DNA of 64,000 bases from Aceticella autotrophica (GCF_017357865.1 NZ_CP060096.1:1475001-1539000), one strand, 5' to 3'. Counted from the first letter of the stretch, positions 1-9,209 are shown. Notes: generated by a model not told the origin, from the sequence alone. Made by a program: numbers and translations.

Positions 1-86
1 TCCTTTTTCTCATTCTTTTTCTTTACTGGCTTTCTTACTGTTCAATTTTCAAGGTTCATTCCCTCGCCTCTTTGGCGACATTGTTT
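1..86 (-). other. rRNA operon leader (16S gene off the left edge)
   Basis: Read on the minus strand, the segment after the promoter contains a small GTCGCC...GGCG hairpin (about 66-80) and then a CCTTGAAAATTGAACAGT-like stretch (about 40-58), a type of sequence common in rRNA leaders and spacers of low-GC Firmicutes. Transcription would run off the left edge, so the 16S gene would start just outside. This rests on sequence style and the strong promoter; no rRNA body is visible. Confidence 0.5.
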
Positions 87-115
87 ATATTATCATATCT
101 CTTCTTTCTTGTCAA
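87..115 (-). promoter_or_regulatory. Strong sigma-A promoter P2, probably for an rRNA operon
   Basis: The minus strand shows TTGACA (110-115), a 17-nt spacer and TAATAT (87-92) preceded by TG, an extended -10 box. It is the proximal of two promoters. A related unit at 1945-1973 is followed by the same GTCGCC hairpin motif and the same GACAGAAAAAAGAG-like block, so the two look like duplicated tandem promoters now separated by an insertion sequence. Confidence 0.65.
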
Positions 116-141
116 CTCTTTTTTTCTGTCTCTGTAATTAT

Positions 142-1891
142 TCTGTGATAATGTCATATTGAATTTATTCTGATAAAATGTCATGTATGAGAGAGGAGAT
201 ATTCAATATGACTCAAAAAGAAATAAGTCGTCTTAGAGTTATCAATCAGACTATTGATAAAATTATAACCGTAAGAGAAGCTGCTGAGCTTCTGGGCCTC
301 AGTGAACGCCAAGTAATAAGGTTAAAAGGAGGGGTTTTAAAAGATGGTCCTGCGTTCATAATTCATAAAAATAGAGGTAGGAAGCCTAAGCATGCTCTCT
401 CGGATGAAATCGGAACCAAAATTGTTGAGTTAAAACAAACAAAGTACCAAGAGGCTAATTTCATGCATTTTTCTGAGTTACTGGAAGAACATGAAAATAT
501 TAATGTGAGTTATTCTACAATATATAGGATATTGACTAAAGAGGGTATTAAAAGCCCTAAAAAACATCGTAAGCGTAAATCTCATCATCGAAGAAAGAGA
601 AAGCCTCAAAAGGGAATGCTGGTTCAGATTGATGCTTCTCCACATGAATGGATCATAGGAGATAAATCATTTACTCTACATGGAGCTATAGATGACGCTA
701 CCGGTGAAATTCTTGCACTTTTTTTTGCTCCTAACGAGTGTATGGAAGGATATTTCGAAGTCATAAGACAAATCGTTAACAACCATGGTATCCCTATCAG
801 TATATATTCTGACCGTCACACTATCTTTGTCTCTCCTAACAGCGGTAAACTATCTATAGAAGAACAATTAGAGGGAAAGACAGTTAATTTTACTCAGTTT
901 GAAAGAGCTATGGGAGAGCTTGGAATCAACGTTATTAAGGCTAATTCTCCACAAGCTAAAGGCCGCATTGAAAAGCTATGGGATACGCTTCAAAGCAGGC
1001 TTCCTGTTGAGTTTAAGATTCATGGAATTGATACTATGAAAGCTGCTAATGCATTTTTATCGCAATTTATTGTCGCTTACAATGAAAAGTTTGGTGTCGA
1101 ACCTGAAAATCCTGAACATGCTTTTAGAACGCTTGATTCTAATATTAACCTTGATTATATCTTATGCGTAAAGGAAGAGCGTACTATCATTGAAGGGTCT
1201 GCTTTTTCTTACAAGGGTAAGTATTATCAACTTATCAAGAATGGTAAAAAGGCTCCAGCTATGCCCAAAGCTAAACTTACTGTCTTAAGTAGTTCTAAAA
1301 TAGGCGTAAAAGCTTTCTATGCTGATGTTATATATGATACTTTGCTTCTTGATGAACGTCCAAAAAAAGAATCTTTAAAGTTATCTAAAGAGAAAACTGT
1401 GAAACAAACTATAGTAAAGCCAAGTGCCGATCACCCATGGCGGCATGCACAAAAGAAGAAGCCCAATTACGCGTATGAAGAAACCGATCGTGAGATCGTT
1501 GAAATGCTTAATCAGCTTTTCAATTCTACGCGTGCATGGGCATAGAAAAATATTGTCATATATTATGATACTCGCTTTGATGGTATTTATCAAGGCTTAA
1601 TTTCCTATGCCTTTTTAAGGTTTCTCTTTTAAAGAGATGTATAGAATAAATTGCATGTTTTTATGTCTTTAGATTACAAGACATAATATTCTATACATAG
1701 TATATCTACAATTAACGCGTGCTTTGAAAGGCTCTTCGACAATTTTATATTATTATCAATTCAAAATCTTTTGCTACAATTTTACTTCGTTTTAAGAAAA
1801 ATTTGTTACCATCACTGAAACATAAAAGCATATTTAAACATGACATTTTCACTGAATAAATTTGCTCTTTTTTAGGTGACATTTTCACAGA
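142..1891 (+). mobile_element. ISNCY-type insertion sequence between tandem rRNA promoters
   Basis: The ends are inverted repeats: TCTGTGATAATGTCA at 142-156 and its near-complement TGACATTTTCACAGA at 1877-1891. A second motif, AATTTATTC..AAAATGTCATG, recurs inverted just inside both ends. The element is about 1.75 kb with one transposase gene. Some 340 bp between the stop codon and the right end hold no gene that I can see. No exact target duplication is visible. Boundaries are read by eye and could be off by a few bases. Confidence 0.7.
208..1545 (+). CDS. ISNCY-family DDE transposase
   Basis: This transposase has an N-terminal helix-turn-helix (VREAAELLGLSERQVIRLK, residues about 22-40), a basic linker (KKHRKRKSHHRRKRK) and an RNase H-like catalytic core. 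The presumed triad is D in VQIDASPHEW, D in YSDRHTIF and E in KGRIEKLWDT. I chose the ATG at 208 because GAGGAGAT lies the right distance upstream; the frame extends to an ATG at 178 with no ribosome site. The frame is intact, about 445 residues, normal for the family, so the copy may be functional. It is transcribed against the distal rRNA promoter. Confidence 0.85.
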   Translation: MTQKEISRLRVINQTIDKIITVREAAELLGLSERQVIRLKGGVLKDGPAFIIHKNRGRKPKHALSDEIGTKIVELKQTKYQEANFMHFSELLEEHENINVSYSTIYRILTKEGIKSPKKHRKRKSHHRRKRKPQKGMLVQIDASPHEWIIGDKSFTLHGAIDDATGEILALFFAPNECMEGYFEVIRQIVNNHGIPISIYSDRHTIFVSPNSGKLSIEEQLEGKTVNFTQFERAMGELGINVIKANSPQAKGRIEKLWDTLQSRLPVEFKIHGIDTMKAANAFLSQFIVAYNEKFGVEPENPEHAFRTLDSNINLDYILCVKEERTIIEGSAFSYKGKYYQLIKNGKKAPAMPKAKLTVLSSSKIGVKAFYADVIYDTLLLDERPKKESLKLSKEKTVKQTIVKPSADHPWRHAQKKKPNYAYEETDREIVEMLNQLFNSTRAWA

Positions 1892-1973
1892 CTATTGACA
1901 CTCTTTTTTCTGTCTTCTTTTTGCCGCTTTCGGCGACAGGTATTAATATACCATGTTTTATATTGATCTTCAA
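1892..1973 (-). promoter_or_regulatory. Distal rRNA-type promoter P1
   Basis: The minus strand shows TTGAAG (1968-1973), a 17-nt spacer and TATATT (1945-1950), followed by a CTGTCGCC..GGC hairpin (1922-1938) and a GACAGAAAAAAGAG block (1903-1916). The same parts occur around P2 at 66-131. The insertion sequence starts right after this block, so transcripts from P1 must cross 1.75 kb of the element to reach the rRNA genes. Confidence 0.5.
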
Positions 1974-2105
1974 CTGGCTTATATTAGCATAGTATGGGAC
2001 TAAACTAATATATCTCTATCATAATAGATTTTGCTCATTTTTTTTAGATTTTATTGCTTTATTTAAAAATCTATTATATCAATGCCATTATGCAATGGAT
2101 AATTG

Positions 2106-2804
2106 TCAGGACACAGGAATATCTAATGTAGATATAACGGGTAAGTGATCAGAACAATCAGACATGATAGTACCTATAGATTCTGGAATAATATCGTTTG
2201 TGTGCATTATATAATCAATTTTTATATCCGGCTCATTTCCCAAGGCAAATGAACTATAATCAGAGGATAATTTTTCAGAAGTTTCAACAAGCACCTCTTT
2301 TAATCGGTTATATGCTTTATTTCCCGGTGTCTCATTAAAATCTCCTGTTAGTATAAGTGGTCTCCCCTGCCTTTTAATGATTTTTAATATTTCTTCGGTT
2401 TGATTTATCCTTTCATTTTCATCTAATCCAAGATGTGTTGTTAAAAACCATAAATTATTATCTGGAAGAATTATTTGAGTTATAAGTATTCCCCTTCTTT
2501 CGCCTTTTGACGGTAAATAATAATTTTGGCTCATTTTAATAGGAAATTTACTTAAAATTCCATTGCCAAAAAATCCTATCCCTAACCTAATATTTGCACC
2601 ATATGCATAACACATTCTTAGTTTTTTTGATAAAAACCATATCTCGTTTATAAATTTTGAACGGGCAGCAAATTTATCAACCTCCTGAAGACCAACTATA
2701 TCAGCTTTTGATTGCTTTATAATATCTGCAACATCATTAAGTCTTAATTTGCCCCTTTTGTCTTTCCCACCATGAATATTATATGTCATGACATTTAATA
2801 TCAT
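2106..2804 (-). CDS. Endonuclease/exonuclease/phosphatase (EEP) family hydrolase
   Basis: A 232-residue member of the EEP fold, the family of DNase I, exonuclease III and sphingomyelinases. Visible landmarks are MTYNIHGG at the N-terminus, LQEVDKF (metal-binding Glu), TTHLGLDENERI, ILTGDFNETPG (Asp/Asn) and SDHLPVI at the C-terminus (catalytic His). No signal peptide is seen, so it is probably cytosolic. CGAGGAGG precedes the ATG. It stands alone between two mobile elements. The substrate cannot be told from sequence; family members cleave phosphodiesters in nucleic acids, lipids or inositol phosphates. Confidence 0.85.
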   Translation of the reverse strand: MILNVMTYNIHGGKDKRGKLRLNDVADIIKQSKADIVGLQEVDKFAARSKFINEIWFLSKKLRMCYAYGANIRLGIGFFGNGILSKFPIKMSQNYYLPSKGERRGILITQIILPDNNLWFLTTHLGLDENERINQTEEILKIIKRQGRPLILTGDFNETPGNKAYNRLKEVLVETSEKLSSDYSSFALGNEPDIKIDYIMHTNDIIPESIGTIMSDCSDHLPVISTLDIPVS

Positions 2805-2968
2805 AATAAACCTCCTCGTATAATTATTTTTGTAGACAATAAATTTGTCTCACTTCTTAAAATTTAATAAAACACATTGATAATTGGAAATTACCTCTTT
2901 TTAAAATCATCATTTAGAAATCACATCTATTGCCATGTATCTAAAATATCAAATTAAGTACATGGCAC

Positions 2969-3185
2969 AGGCCGCCACATCTTTTATTTTACGGCCTTTA
3001 TGTTTACTTTTGAGATAACTTGTAGCATTATTATACTGTAAAGTTAATATGGGACAGGCTTTTGTCCTCCATGCGGTTTTTTCGCTCTTTAAAGTATGGT
3101 CCCTACACCAGATTTGCCTTTTCTCACGCGAAATCTGCTTTGTCGTATATAAACCCCTGGCAGCAGAGGACTCAGGTTTATATAC
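2969..3185 (+). ncRNA. Candidate IS110 bridge-RNA region: three hairpins upstream of the transposase
   Basis: The leader of the IS110 transposase holds three inverted repeats: AGGCCG/CGGCCT (about 2968-2998), CAGATTT/AAATCTG (3109-3115 with 3131-3137, 15-nt loop) and a perfect 11-bp stem GTATATAAACC/GGTTTATATAC (3145-3155 with 3175-3185, 19-nt loop). IS110-group elements are known to encode a bridge RNA in the non-coding end before the transposase, with loops that pair to target and donor DNA. The position and the two large loops fit; the assignment and the exact ends are inference. Confidence 0.45.
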
Positions 3186-3284
3186 TAATAGCTAATTGCG
3201 AGGTTGCTACATAATCTGGTCGCTAGGTTATCTCAAATTAACTTTCAATCTACACCATTACCTTTGAAAGGAGGTGCTATAGCT

Positions 3285-4544
3285 TTGAATAAACTTTTCG
3301 TAGGCATGGATATAAGCTTGGATGATGTCAAGGTTCATATTCTCGACCAAGACGGTAACGATGCTTGCCCTCGTTTTTCTGTAGATAATAATCCTTCTGG
3401 TTGCGATATTTTAGTGTCTCATATCTTGGATTGTTGTAATAAATACAACATTCAGAAGGTTTTTATTGGCCTAGAATCTACTTCAGTCTATGGTTGGCAT
3501 ATTCAGTATTATTTAGCTGACCATGCTTCTTTGAAGCCTTTTAATCCTTCTGTAACTACTTTTAATGCTAATACTGTCAAGGCTTTTAAAAAGTCTCTTG
3601 GCGATTTGCCTAAGAATGACTGGGTTGATGCTTTTGTTATTGCTGAAAAATTAAGGTTTGGAAGGCTTCCTAAATCTTGTCCTGTAGATTTTAGATACCT
3701 TGCTCTCCAAAGGCTTACCCGCCATCGCTTTCACATTGTTGATAGTATTGTCAGGGAGAAAAATTATTTCCTAAGTAATCTGTTTCTTAAATTTAATGGC
3801 TTATGTCAGATTAAAGTTTTTAGCAATAATTTTGGTACGGCTGCTACTGAAATATTTAATGAGTTTTTAACTCTTGATGATATTGCGGCTCGACCGCTTG
3901 AAGATCTTATTGCCTTTTTAGTTGATAAAGGCAGAGACCATTTTAATGACCCTAATACTACGGCTAAATTACTCCAAGATGCTGTACGCAAATCTTATAG
4001 AATCAACGCTAATGTAAATGATTCTTTGAATTTTGTTATCAAGTCGTGTCTTGATAATATACAGTATCTTGAAAAGCAGAAGAAAGCTTCTGAAAAGACC
4101 ATTGCCAATGAAGTCAAAGGATTTAAGAATCAATTTATTTGTCTTACTTCAGTAAATGGCATTGGTCCAACTATAGCAGCTGGCCTAATATCTGAGATAG
4201 GCGGAATATCAAGGTTTGATAATGATAATGCCCTTGCAAAGTTTTCCGGCATATATTGGTCAGAATACCAGTCTGCGGATTTTAAAGCGGAGGACACATA
4301 TTTAAAACGCACTGGTAATGAGTATCTCAGATATTACTTTATTCAAGCAGCCGACCAACTTAGGAAATATTGTCCTGAGTTTTCACAATACTATGCTCGC
4401 AAATTTAATGAAGGTAAAACTCATAAACACAAACGTGCTTTAGTTTTAACGGCACGCAAAGCTGTAAGGTTAGTCTTTGCTCTGCTGCGCGAAGAAAAAC
4501 TTTATAAACCACCAGCAATGAAAGGAGATGATTGTAAATACTAA
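3285..4544 (+). CDS. IS110-family DEDD transposase
   Basis: A 419-residue transposase if it starts at the TTG at 3285, which has AAAGGAGGTGC just upstream; the frame is open back to 3204. The N-terminal RuvC-like domain shows acidic residues in GMDISLDD, GLESTSVYG and DWVDA, as in the DEDD motif. The C-terminal IS116/IS110/IS902 domain includes SVNGIGPTIAAGLISEIGG followed by KFSGIYWSEYQSADF. The frame is intact. Element ends are not marked by long inverted repeats, as is normal for this family, so I do not give exact boundaries. It differs from the broken IS110 remnant at 39979-40736. Confidence 0.88.
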   Translation: MNKLFVGMDISLDDVKVHILDQDGNDACPRFSVDNNPSGCDILVSHILDCCNKYNIQKVFIGLESTSVYGWHIQYYLADHASLKPFNPSVTTFNANTVKAFKKSLGDLPKNDWVDAFVIAEKLRFGRLPKSCPVDFRYLALQRLTRHRFHIVDSIVREKNYFLSNLFLKFNGLCQIKVFSNNFGTAATEIFNEFLTLDDIAARPLEDLIAFLVDKGRDHFNDPNTTAKLLQDAVRKSYRINANVNDSLNFVIKSCLDNIQYLEKQKKASEKTIANEVKGFKNQFICLTSVNGIGPTIAAGLISEIGGISRFDNDNALAKFSGIYWSEYQSADFKAEDTYLKRTGNEYLRYYFIQAADQLRKYCPEFSQYYARKFNEGKTHKHKRALVLTARKAVRLVFALLREEKLYKPPAMKGDDCKY

Positions 4545-4667
4545 CATAATATCCCATTACCATAATTAACATATATTTCCATTGCTGTTTTTAGTAATGG
4601 TTAGCTTTGCTATGCTCTTTTTTAGCTGTTTTTTTAAAAAAATTTTTTAATTTTTTTCAATCACCCC

Positions 4668-4696
4668 TTGACATATTACCGAAATACTTTTTTAAT
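4668..4696 (+). promoter_or_regulatory. Possible promoter reading antisense into the MORN-like gene
   Basis: TTGACA (4668-4673), 17 nt, then TTTAAT (4691-4696). A transcript starting near 4703 would run antisense to the 3' end of the repeat-protein gene at 4753-5160, and no credible plus-strand gene follows. It may be a relic of IS110 or of a former neighbour. Confidence 0.35.
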
Positions 4697-4752
4697 TATG
4701 CAAAAAATTCTATATTCTATAATCTAATTATATTCATAAATGTTATTAAGGT

Positions 4753-5160
4753 TTATCTCAGTTCTATTTCTTCTTCAATATGTTTTTTTAAATTTTTATC
4801 GACAGTTTCTTTTATCCATTCTTCAAACGTTAATTTCTTATCGTTTAAGTAGTATTCTTTTAGATATATTTGCCCATTATATTGATATTTAATCAAAGCT
4901 GGTCCATCTTCTCTATGAGCTTTGCCTTCTTTATAATATCTTTGGCATTCTAACTGTCCATTAAAATAATACCAAATTTTTGCTGGTTTCCCTTCACGAT
5001 GTAATTTGCCTTCTTTATAATATTCTTCATACCAAACATTCCCATTCCCATAATACTCAACTACAGCCGGTCCATCTTTTCTGCTTAGTTTATTGTTATC
5101 AAAATATTTCTCAATCCGTATTTTACCATTTCCATAATATTTTCTTTTAATTTTTTTCAT
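4753..5160 (-). CDS. MORN/YwqK-like repeat protein
   Basis: A 135-residue protein built of about four imperfect 25-28-residue repeats of the pattern YYxNGxxxxExYYKEGKxHRxDGPAxI, ending in a charged helix (EEWIKETVDKNLKKHIEEE). This matches the MORN-variant repeats found in proteins annotated as YwqK-type antitoxins; the function is not established. The ATG at 5160 is preceded by GAAAGGGGAT; the frame is open to 5229 without a better site. A larger relative lies at 36910-37626 inside the accessory island. No toxin gene is adjacent. Confidence 0.7.
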   Translation of the reverse strand: MKKIKRKYYGNGKIRIEKYFDNNKLSRKDGPAVVEYYGNGNVWYEEYYKEGKLHREGKPAKIWYYFNGQLECQRYYKEGKAHREDGPALIKYQYNGQIYLKEYYLNDKKLTFEEWIKETVDKNLKKHIEEEIELR

Positions 5161-5235
5161 TTTTAGATATCCCCTTTCTATCATTATTTTATCAGTAAAA
5201 CTTCGTAAATAAATAGATTCTTTATACAATAATTA

Positions 5236-5264
5236 TTGACATATACCAAAAACTATTCTATAAT
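5236..5264 (+). promoter_or_regulatory. Consensus sigma-A promoter of the DUF5320 pair
   Basis: A perfect TTGACA (5236-5241) and a perfect TATAAT (5259-5264) are separated by exactly 17 nt. Start of transcription is expected near 5271, giving a leader of about 45 nt before the first DUF5320 gene. Confidence 0.8.
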
Positions 5265-5315
5265 AAAAATGCAAAAAATATTACAAATAAAATCCTTTGA
5301 AAGAAGGTGAACAAT

Positions 5316-5522
5316 ATGCCAAGAGGAGATGGAACTGGTCCATTAGGACTTGGAACAATGACCGGTAGAGCAGCAGGTTTTTGCGCAGGCTTTCGTGTTC
5401 CGGGTTATATGAATCCTGTAGGAAGGCTTGTAGCAAGGACAATAGGCTACGGATTTTTTGGCTTCGGCAGAAGACGTCCTCTACGTCTTGGTTTTAGACG
5501 GGGCGCCGGTTGGAAATGGTAA
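5316..5522 (+). CDS. Small DUF5320-type Gly/Arg-rich protein
   Basis: A 68-residue protein starting MPRGDGTGPLGLG.MTGR and ending in an Arg/Gly-rich tail. The N-terminal GDGTGPxGxGxMTGR motif with a following Cys defines the DUF5320 family, often found beside dinitrogenase iron-molybdenum cofactor (NifX-like) proteins, but no such neighbour is present. The ATG at 5316 follows GAAAGAAGGTGAACAAT. It is co-transcribed with the paralogue 45 bp downstream. Function unknown; the composition would suit binding of nucleic acid or metal, which is speculation. Confidence 0.7.
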   Translation: MPRGDGTGPLGLGTMTGRAAGFCAGFRVPGYMNPVGRLVARTIGYGFFGFGRRRPLRLGFRRGAGWKW

Positions 5523-5567
5523 ATCTATCAAGAAAGTAAAATTATCTTGAAAGGAGGAGTGATTAAC

Positions 5568-5864
5568 ATGCCAGGAGGAGACGGAACTGGTCCATTAGGA
5601 TTCGGACCAATGACAGGTAGAGGCATGGGATACTGCGCAGGTTTTCCAATACCAGGATATATAAATCCAAGATGGGGATTCAGAAGAGGCAGAGGATTCA
5701 GAAGAATGTATTGGCTTACAGGTTTTCCTGGATGGACAGCATACGGTTATCCATATACTGGAACTGTTGATGAAAAAACTATCCTTGAAAATCAAAGAGA
5801 CTTTTTGAAAAGCCAATTAGAAGCAATAGAATCTGAACTTAATAAAACAGAAGAAAATAAATAA
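5568..5864 (+). CDS. DUF5320-family protein with C-terminal coiled coil
   Basis: A 98-residue paralogue of the preceding gene. It has the same N-terminal block (PGGDGTGPLGFGPMTGRGMGYC), a Gly/Arg/aromatic middle (residues about 35-60) and a C-terminal helix ENQRDFLKSQLEAIESELNK typical of DUF5320 proteins and able to form a coiled coil. The ATG at 5568 follows AAAGGAGGAG. It is probably the full-length form, with the upstream gene a shortened duplicate. A terminator follows at 5881. Function unknown. Confidence 0.8.
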   Translation: MPGGDGTGPLGFGPMTGRGMGYCAGFPIPGYINPRWGFRRGRGFRRMYWLTGFPGWTAYGYPYTGTVDEKTILENQRDFLKSQLEAIESELNKTEENK

Positions 5865-5880
5865 ACATAAGAATAGTTTC

Positions 5881-5918
5881 AGAATGCGGGATTTCAATCC
5901 CGTATTCTTTTTTACTCT
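5881..5918 (+). terminator. Rho-independent terminator after the DUF5320 pair
   Basis: An 11-bp stem containing CGGGAT/ATCCCG closes a TTCA loop and is followed by CTTTTTTACTCTTTTTT. The minus-strand reading has no T-run, so it serves the plus-strand genes. Confidence 0.8.
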
Positions 5919-5946
5919 TTTTTCACCTAAACCAGAAGGTAATATT

Positions 5947-6525
5947 CTATTTTTTAAACTGCCTGCTTCCAGGTTTTGCTATAGGAATCCCTCTTTTACA
6001 CAGCGGACAACTTTCACTTTCATATGATACTACATCAAGTGCTACTACAGATTCAAACCTTACGCCAAAATCAACTTTTCCATTACTCCTATCTACAACA
6101 CTTGCAACTCCTATTATGTTGCCACCACATTTTTTAACAAGCTCTATTACTTCTTTTACAGAACCACCAGTTGTTACAACATCTTCAATAACCAATACAT
6201 TTTCACTTGGATTTATTTCAAATCCCCTTCTCAATTTCATAATGCCGTTTTCCCTCTCGGCGAAAAGAGCCTTTGCATTAAGCTGCTTAGCTACTTCATA
6301 GGCAAAGATGATACCACCTATTGCTGGTCCTATTACCACGTCTATTTTCTCTCCATTAAACTTTTTTGCTACCTCTTTTGCAAATTTTTCACTATATGCG
6401 GGATACTGAAATATTTTAGCACATTGTAAATATGTATCACTATGCCTTCCGGATGTCAATAAAAAATGACCCTTATTCAAGACTTTTAAGTCTGTCAGAA
6501 TATTTATTACTTCTTGCTTTTCCAC
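5947..6525 (-). CDS. pyrE: Orotate phosphoribosyltransferase
   Basis: Joins orotate to PRPP to form OMP in pyrimidine synthesis. The PRPP-binding loop is visible as [13 protein letters not shown] (residues about 110-122), and the family's longer C-terminus carries [17 protein letters not shown]. The protein has 192 residues and starts at GTG (6525) after AAAGGAGTAATTT. It is the last gene of the pyrR-B-C-F-K-D-E operon, 75 bp after pyrD. Expression should follow PyrR attenuation far upstream. Confidence 0.95.
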   Translation of the reverse strand: MEKQEVINILTDLKVLNKGHFLLTSGRHSDTYLQCAKIFQYPAYSEKFAKEVAKKFNGEKIDVVIGPAIGGIIFAYEVAKQLNAKALFAERENGIMKLRRGFEINPSENVLVIEDVVTTGGSVKEVIELVKKCGGNIIGVASVVDRSNGKVDFGVRFESVVALDVVSYESESCPLCKRGIPIAKPGSRQFKK

Positions 6526-6600
6526 TCAAATTACTCCTTTCAAATTTTGATTTTAAACATTCTTTCTTGTATTTCATATGGAATAAATAATTATATAACA

Positions 6601-7512
6601 TCAGATCTCAGTAGACAAAGAACCGATTAAATCATTTATATTATCTATATTGTTCAACTTCATGTATTCTTTGATACCTTCTATAATTTTCATAGTACAA
6701 TAAGGATCGACAAAATTATATGTACCTACAGCAATAGCCTTAGCACCTGCTATCATAAATTCAATTGCATCAGATGCCGATGAAATTCCCCCCATCCCAA
6801 TTACAGGTATTGTTACAGATTTTACCGCTTCATAAACAAGCTTAAGTGCTATTGGTTTAACCGCAGGACCAGATAAACCAGCATATATATTCTTAAACAC
6901 TGGTTTTCTTGTATTTATATCAATAACCATACCTGTTATGGTATTAATTAAAGATATTGCATCAGCTCCACCATCCTCTGCTGCTTTTGCGCAAATTGCA
7001 ATATCTCCTACATTTGGTGTAAGTTTTACAATTACTGGCTTGTTCGTCGATTTTTTTACTGCTTTTGTTATGTCATTTATACATTCCGTTTTGACGCCAA
7101 ACGCCATCCCACCTTCTTTTACGTTTGGACAAGATACATTTACCTCAATTGCATGCACACCATCTATATCAAGCTTTTTAGCCATATATGCAAATTCATC
7201 AACAGATTCACCCGCTATATTAGCAATAACTGCTACATCATACTTTTTCAAAAAAGGAAGCTCTCCTTTTATAAAGCCATCTATTCCAGGATTTTGAAGT
7301 CCAACACTGTTTAATATTCCTGAAGGTGTTTCGTAAATCCTTGGAGGCGGATTCCCTTCACGTGGTTTTACTGTTAATCCCTTTACCATTATTGCACCTA
7401 ACTTGCTTAAATCAATATACTCCGAATATTCTTTTCCAAAGCCAAAAGTACCTGATGCAACCATAACAGGATTTTTCAGCCTCAATCCACCAATTTCAAC
7501 ATCTAACTTCAT
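6601..7512 (-). CDS. pyrD: Dihydroorotate dehydrogenase (NAD+), catalytic subunit, class 1B
   Basis: FMN enzyme oxidising dihydroorotate to orotate, working with PyrK, which passes electrons to NAD+. [14 protein letters not shown] carries the catalytic Cys of class 1B enzymes (Ser in class 2), and FMN-phosphate motifs [14 protein letters not shown] and AVGT are present. The start at 7512 (303 residues) follows GAGGAGGTGG and overlaps the pyrK stop by 4 bp (ATGA), which implies translational coupling of the two subunits; the frame extends to 7533 with no need for it. Confidence 0.95.
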   Translation of the reverse strand: MKLDVEIGGLRLKNPVMVASGTFGFGKEYSEYIDLSKLGAIMVKGLTVKPREGNPPPRIYETPSGILNSVGLQNPGIDGFIKGELPFLKKYDVAVIANIAGESVDEFAYMAKKLDIDGVHAIEVNVSCPNVKEGGMAFGVKTECINDITKAVKKSTNKPVIVKLTPNVGDIAICAKAAEDGGADAISLINTITGMVIDINTRKPVFKNIYAGLSGPAVKPIALKLVYEAVKSVTIPVIGMGGISSASDAIEFMIAGAKAIAVGTYNFVDPYCTMKIIEGIKEYMKLNNIDNINDLIGSLSTEI

Positions 7513-8237
7513 ATTTCCACCTCCTCTGCCCAAAAAACCGGTCCATCTTTACAGACTTTCTTGTAATGAAAATTATCCTTATCCTTTATTTTACATGCAC
7601 ATACCATACATGCACCAATGCCACATCCCATACGTTCTTCAACAGAAATCTGACATGGTTTTTTCGCTTTAATTGCCATTTCTTTTAAAGCTTTAAGCAT
7701 TGGTTTTGGTCCACATCCGTATATTATATCAATATCATCTATAATATCCTTTATTAAATCTGTCACATAGCCGCATTTACCATGGCTTCCATCTTCTGTA
7801 GCAATAAATACCTCACCATATTTTTTAAATTCATCAATTAAATAAATTTCGCTTCTGAATCCAAGAGCTATATATATTTTTTCACTCTTTAGTTCCTTTG
7901 TAAGATATAGAAGTGGTGGTATTCCTACTCCTCCGCCAACTATAAGAATTTTCTTGTTTTTAAATATATCAAATCCATGCCCATGTGGACCGGTTATTTC
8001 AATGGAATCGCCTGGTTTCATTTTAGATAGATTTTTTGTTCCTTCTCCTTTAAGCTGATATACTATCGTCAAGATTTTTTTATCAATGTCACATATGCTC
8101 ATTGGTCTTTTTAAAAGGGTTCTTCCTCCACAATTTAACATGATAAACTGACCGGGAAAAGCTTTCTCCTCCCATTCTAATACCATTTTATATATTCCAC
8201 TGCTTATCTCAATATTACTAATTATTTTTTTTAACAT
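7509..8237 (-). CDS. pyrK: Dihydroorotate dehydrogenase electron-transfer subunit
   Basis: A 242-residue ferredoxin-reductase-like protein. An FAD domain ([11 protein letters not shown], residues about 48-58), an NAD domain ([16 protein letters not shown]) and a C-terminal 2Fe-2S site with cysteines in [14 protein letters not shown] plus KVCKDGPVF are visible. It pairs with PyrD, whose start codon overlaps its stop codon. The gene lies 9 bp after pyrF. Its presence means this organism uses NAD+ rather than fumarate or quinone as acceptor for dihydroorotate oxidation. Confidence 0.95.
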   Translation of the reverse strand: MLKKIISNIEISSGIYKMVLEWEEKAFPGQFIMLNCGGRTLLKRPMSICDIDKKILTIVYQLKGEGTKNLSKMKPGDSIEITGPHGHGFDIFKNKKILIVGGGVGIPPLLYLTKELKSEKIYIALGFRSEIYLIDEFKKYGEVFIATEDGSHGKCGYVTDLIKDIIDDIDIIYGCGPKPMLKALKEMAIKAKKPCQISVEERMGCGIGACMVCACKIKDKDNFHYKKVCKDGPVFWAEEVEI

Positions 8238-8246
8238 ATTACACCT

Positions 8247-9167
8247 CTACATCATTATTTGTTTTTTTTTGATAATAGAATTATTTATCATATCTCTCAT
8301 CATAAGAACCTCCGCTCTTGCAGCTTTAGCATATTCATATTCAGAATATAATTCACTCCAATTTGGACTCTTATATGCAAATATTACTTTTCTTGATGAA
8401 TTAATAATCGCTCCAAGACCATTGTTATCAAAACAATTTTTTATGTCATCAACCGTTGCCCCTTGTGCTCCATAGCCTGGTACTAAAAATAGACAATAAG
8501 GCATTTGCTTTCTTAATATTTTTGCAACTTCAGGATATGTGGCACCAACTACCGCCCCTATTGAACTGTAACCAGATTTGCCCAGAACCATTTTTGATAT
8601 CCGGTTTACCATTTCTGCAACATTTTCATATACAAGACCTTTATTCGTTTTTAAATCTTGTATATCCCCAGAACCTTTATTTGAGGTTTTTACAAGTATG
8701 AATAAACCTTTCCCAAATTTAATCATATCATCTATATATGGAAGTATAGTATCTTCACCCATATATGGATTAACAGTTATTGCATCAATTGATTTATGTT
8801 GCAGATATGCCTTTGAATACATTTTAGCAACATCTGCAATATCTCCTCTTTTTACATCAGCTATAACAAAAATTCCTTTTTCTTTTGCATATTCAGCAGT
8901 TTTGAAAAAAACCTTAAATCCTTCTGCCCCATATGCCTCATAAAAAGCAACCTGAAGTTTCACAGCAGAAACTATATTATATATTTCATCAATTATACCT
9001 TTGTTAAAGAGATATAATGCTTCACATATACCTTTTACATTTTCTCCATGAATATTATACGCCATATCTTTTAAAAATTTGGGTATACTTTCAATTCTCG
9101 GGTCAAGTCCTACAACGGTAGGATTCTTCTTATCTTTTATTTTTTCTATTAAATTATCTATAAACAT
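8247..9167 (-). CDS. pyrF: Orotidine-5'-phosphate decarboxylase, long (type 2) form
   Basis: Converts OMP to UMP, the last step of the pathway. The protein has 306 residues, the length of the type 2 subfamily (type 1 enzymes have about 240). The active-site block is [18 protein letters not shown] with its Lys/Asp pairs, and [11 protein letters not shown] begins the first strand. The ATG at 9167 follows GGAGATGTTTTAG. It sits between pyrC and pyrK in the operon. Confidence 0.95.
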   Translation of the reverse strand: MFIDNLIEKIKDKKNPTVVGLDPRIESIPKFLKDMAYNIHGENVKGICEALYLFNKGIIDEIYNIVSAVKLQVAFYEAYGAEGFKVFFKTAEYAKEKGIFVIADVKRGDIADVAKMYSKAYLQHKSIDAITVNPYMGEDTILPYIDDMIKFGKGLFILVKTSNKGSGDIQDLKTNKGLVYENVAEMVNRISKMVLGKSGYSSIGAVVGATYPEVAKILRKQMPYCLFLVPGYGAQGATVDDIKNCFDNNGLGAIINSSRKVIFAYKSPNWSELYSEYEYAKAARAEVLMMRDMINNSIIKKKQIMM

Positions 9168-9209
9168 CTAAAACATCTCCAATTATAAATTTATTTATAT
9201 ATAAACAGA

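Noticed and set aside
4607-4852. 81-residue plus-strand open frame near the antisense promoter
   Set aside because: Starts before the promoter, is composed of Phe/Ser/Leu codons typical of AT-rich shadow frames and overlaps the MORN-like gene.
8578-8943. 121-residue plus-strand open frame inside pyrF
   Set aside because: Antisense shadow of a well-conserved gene, with no ribosome site and no family resemblance.
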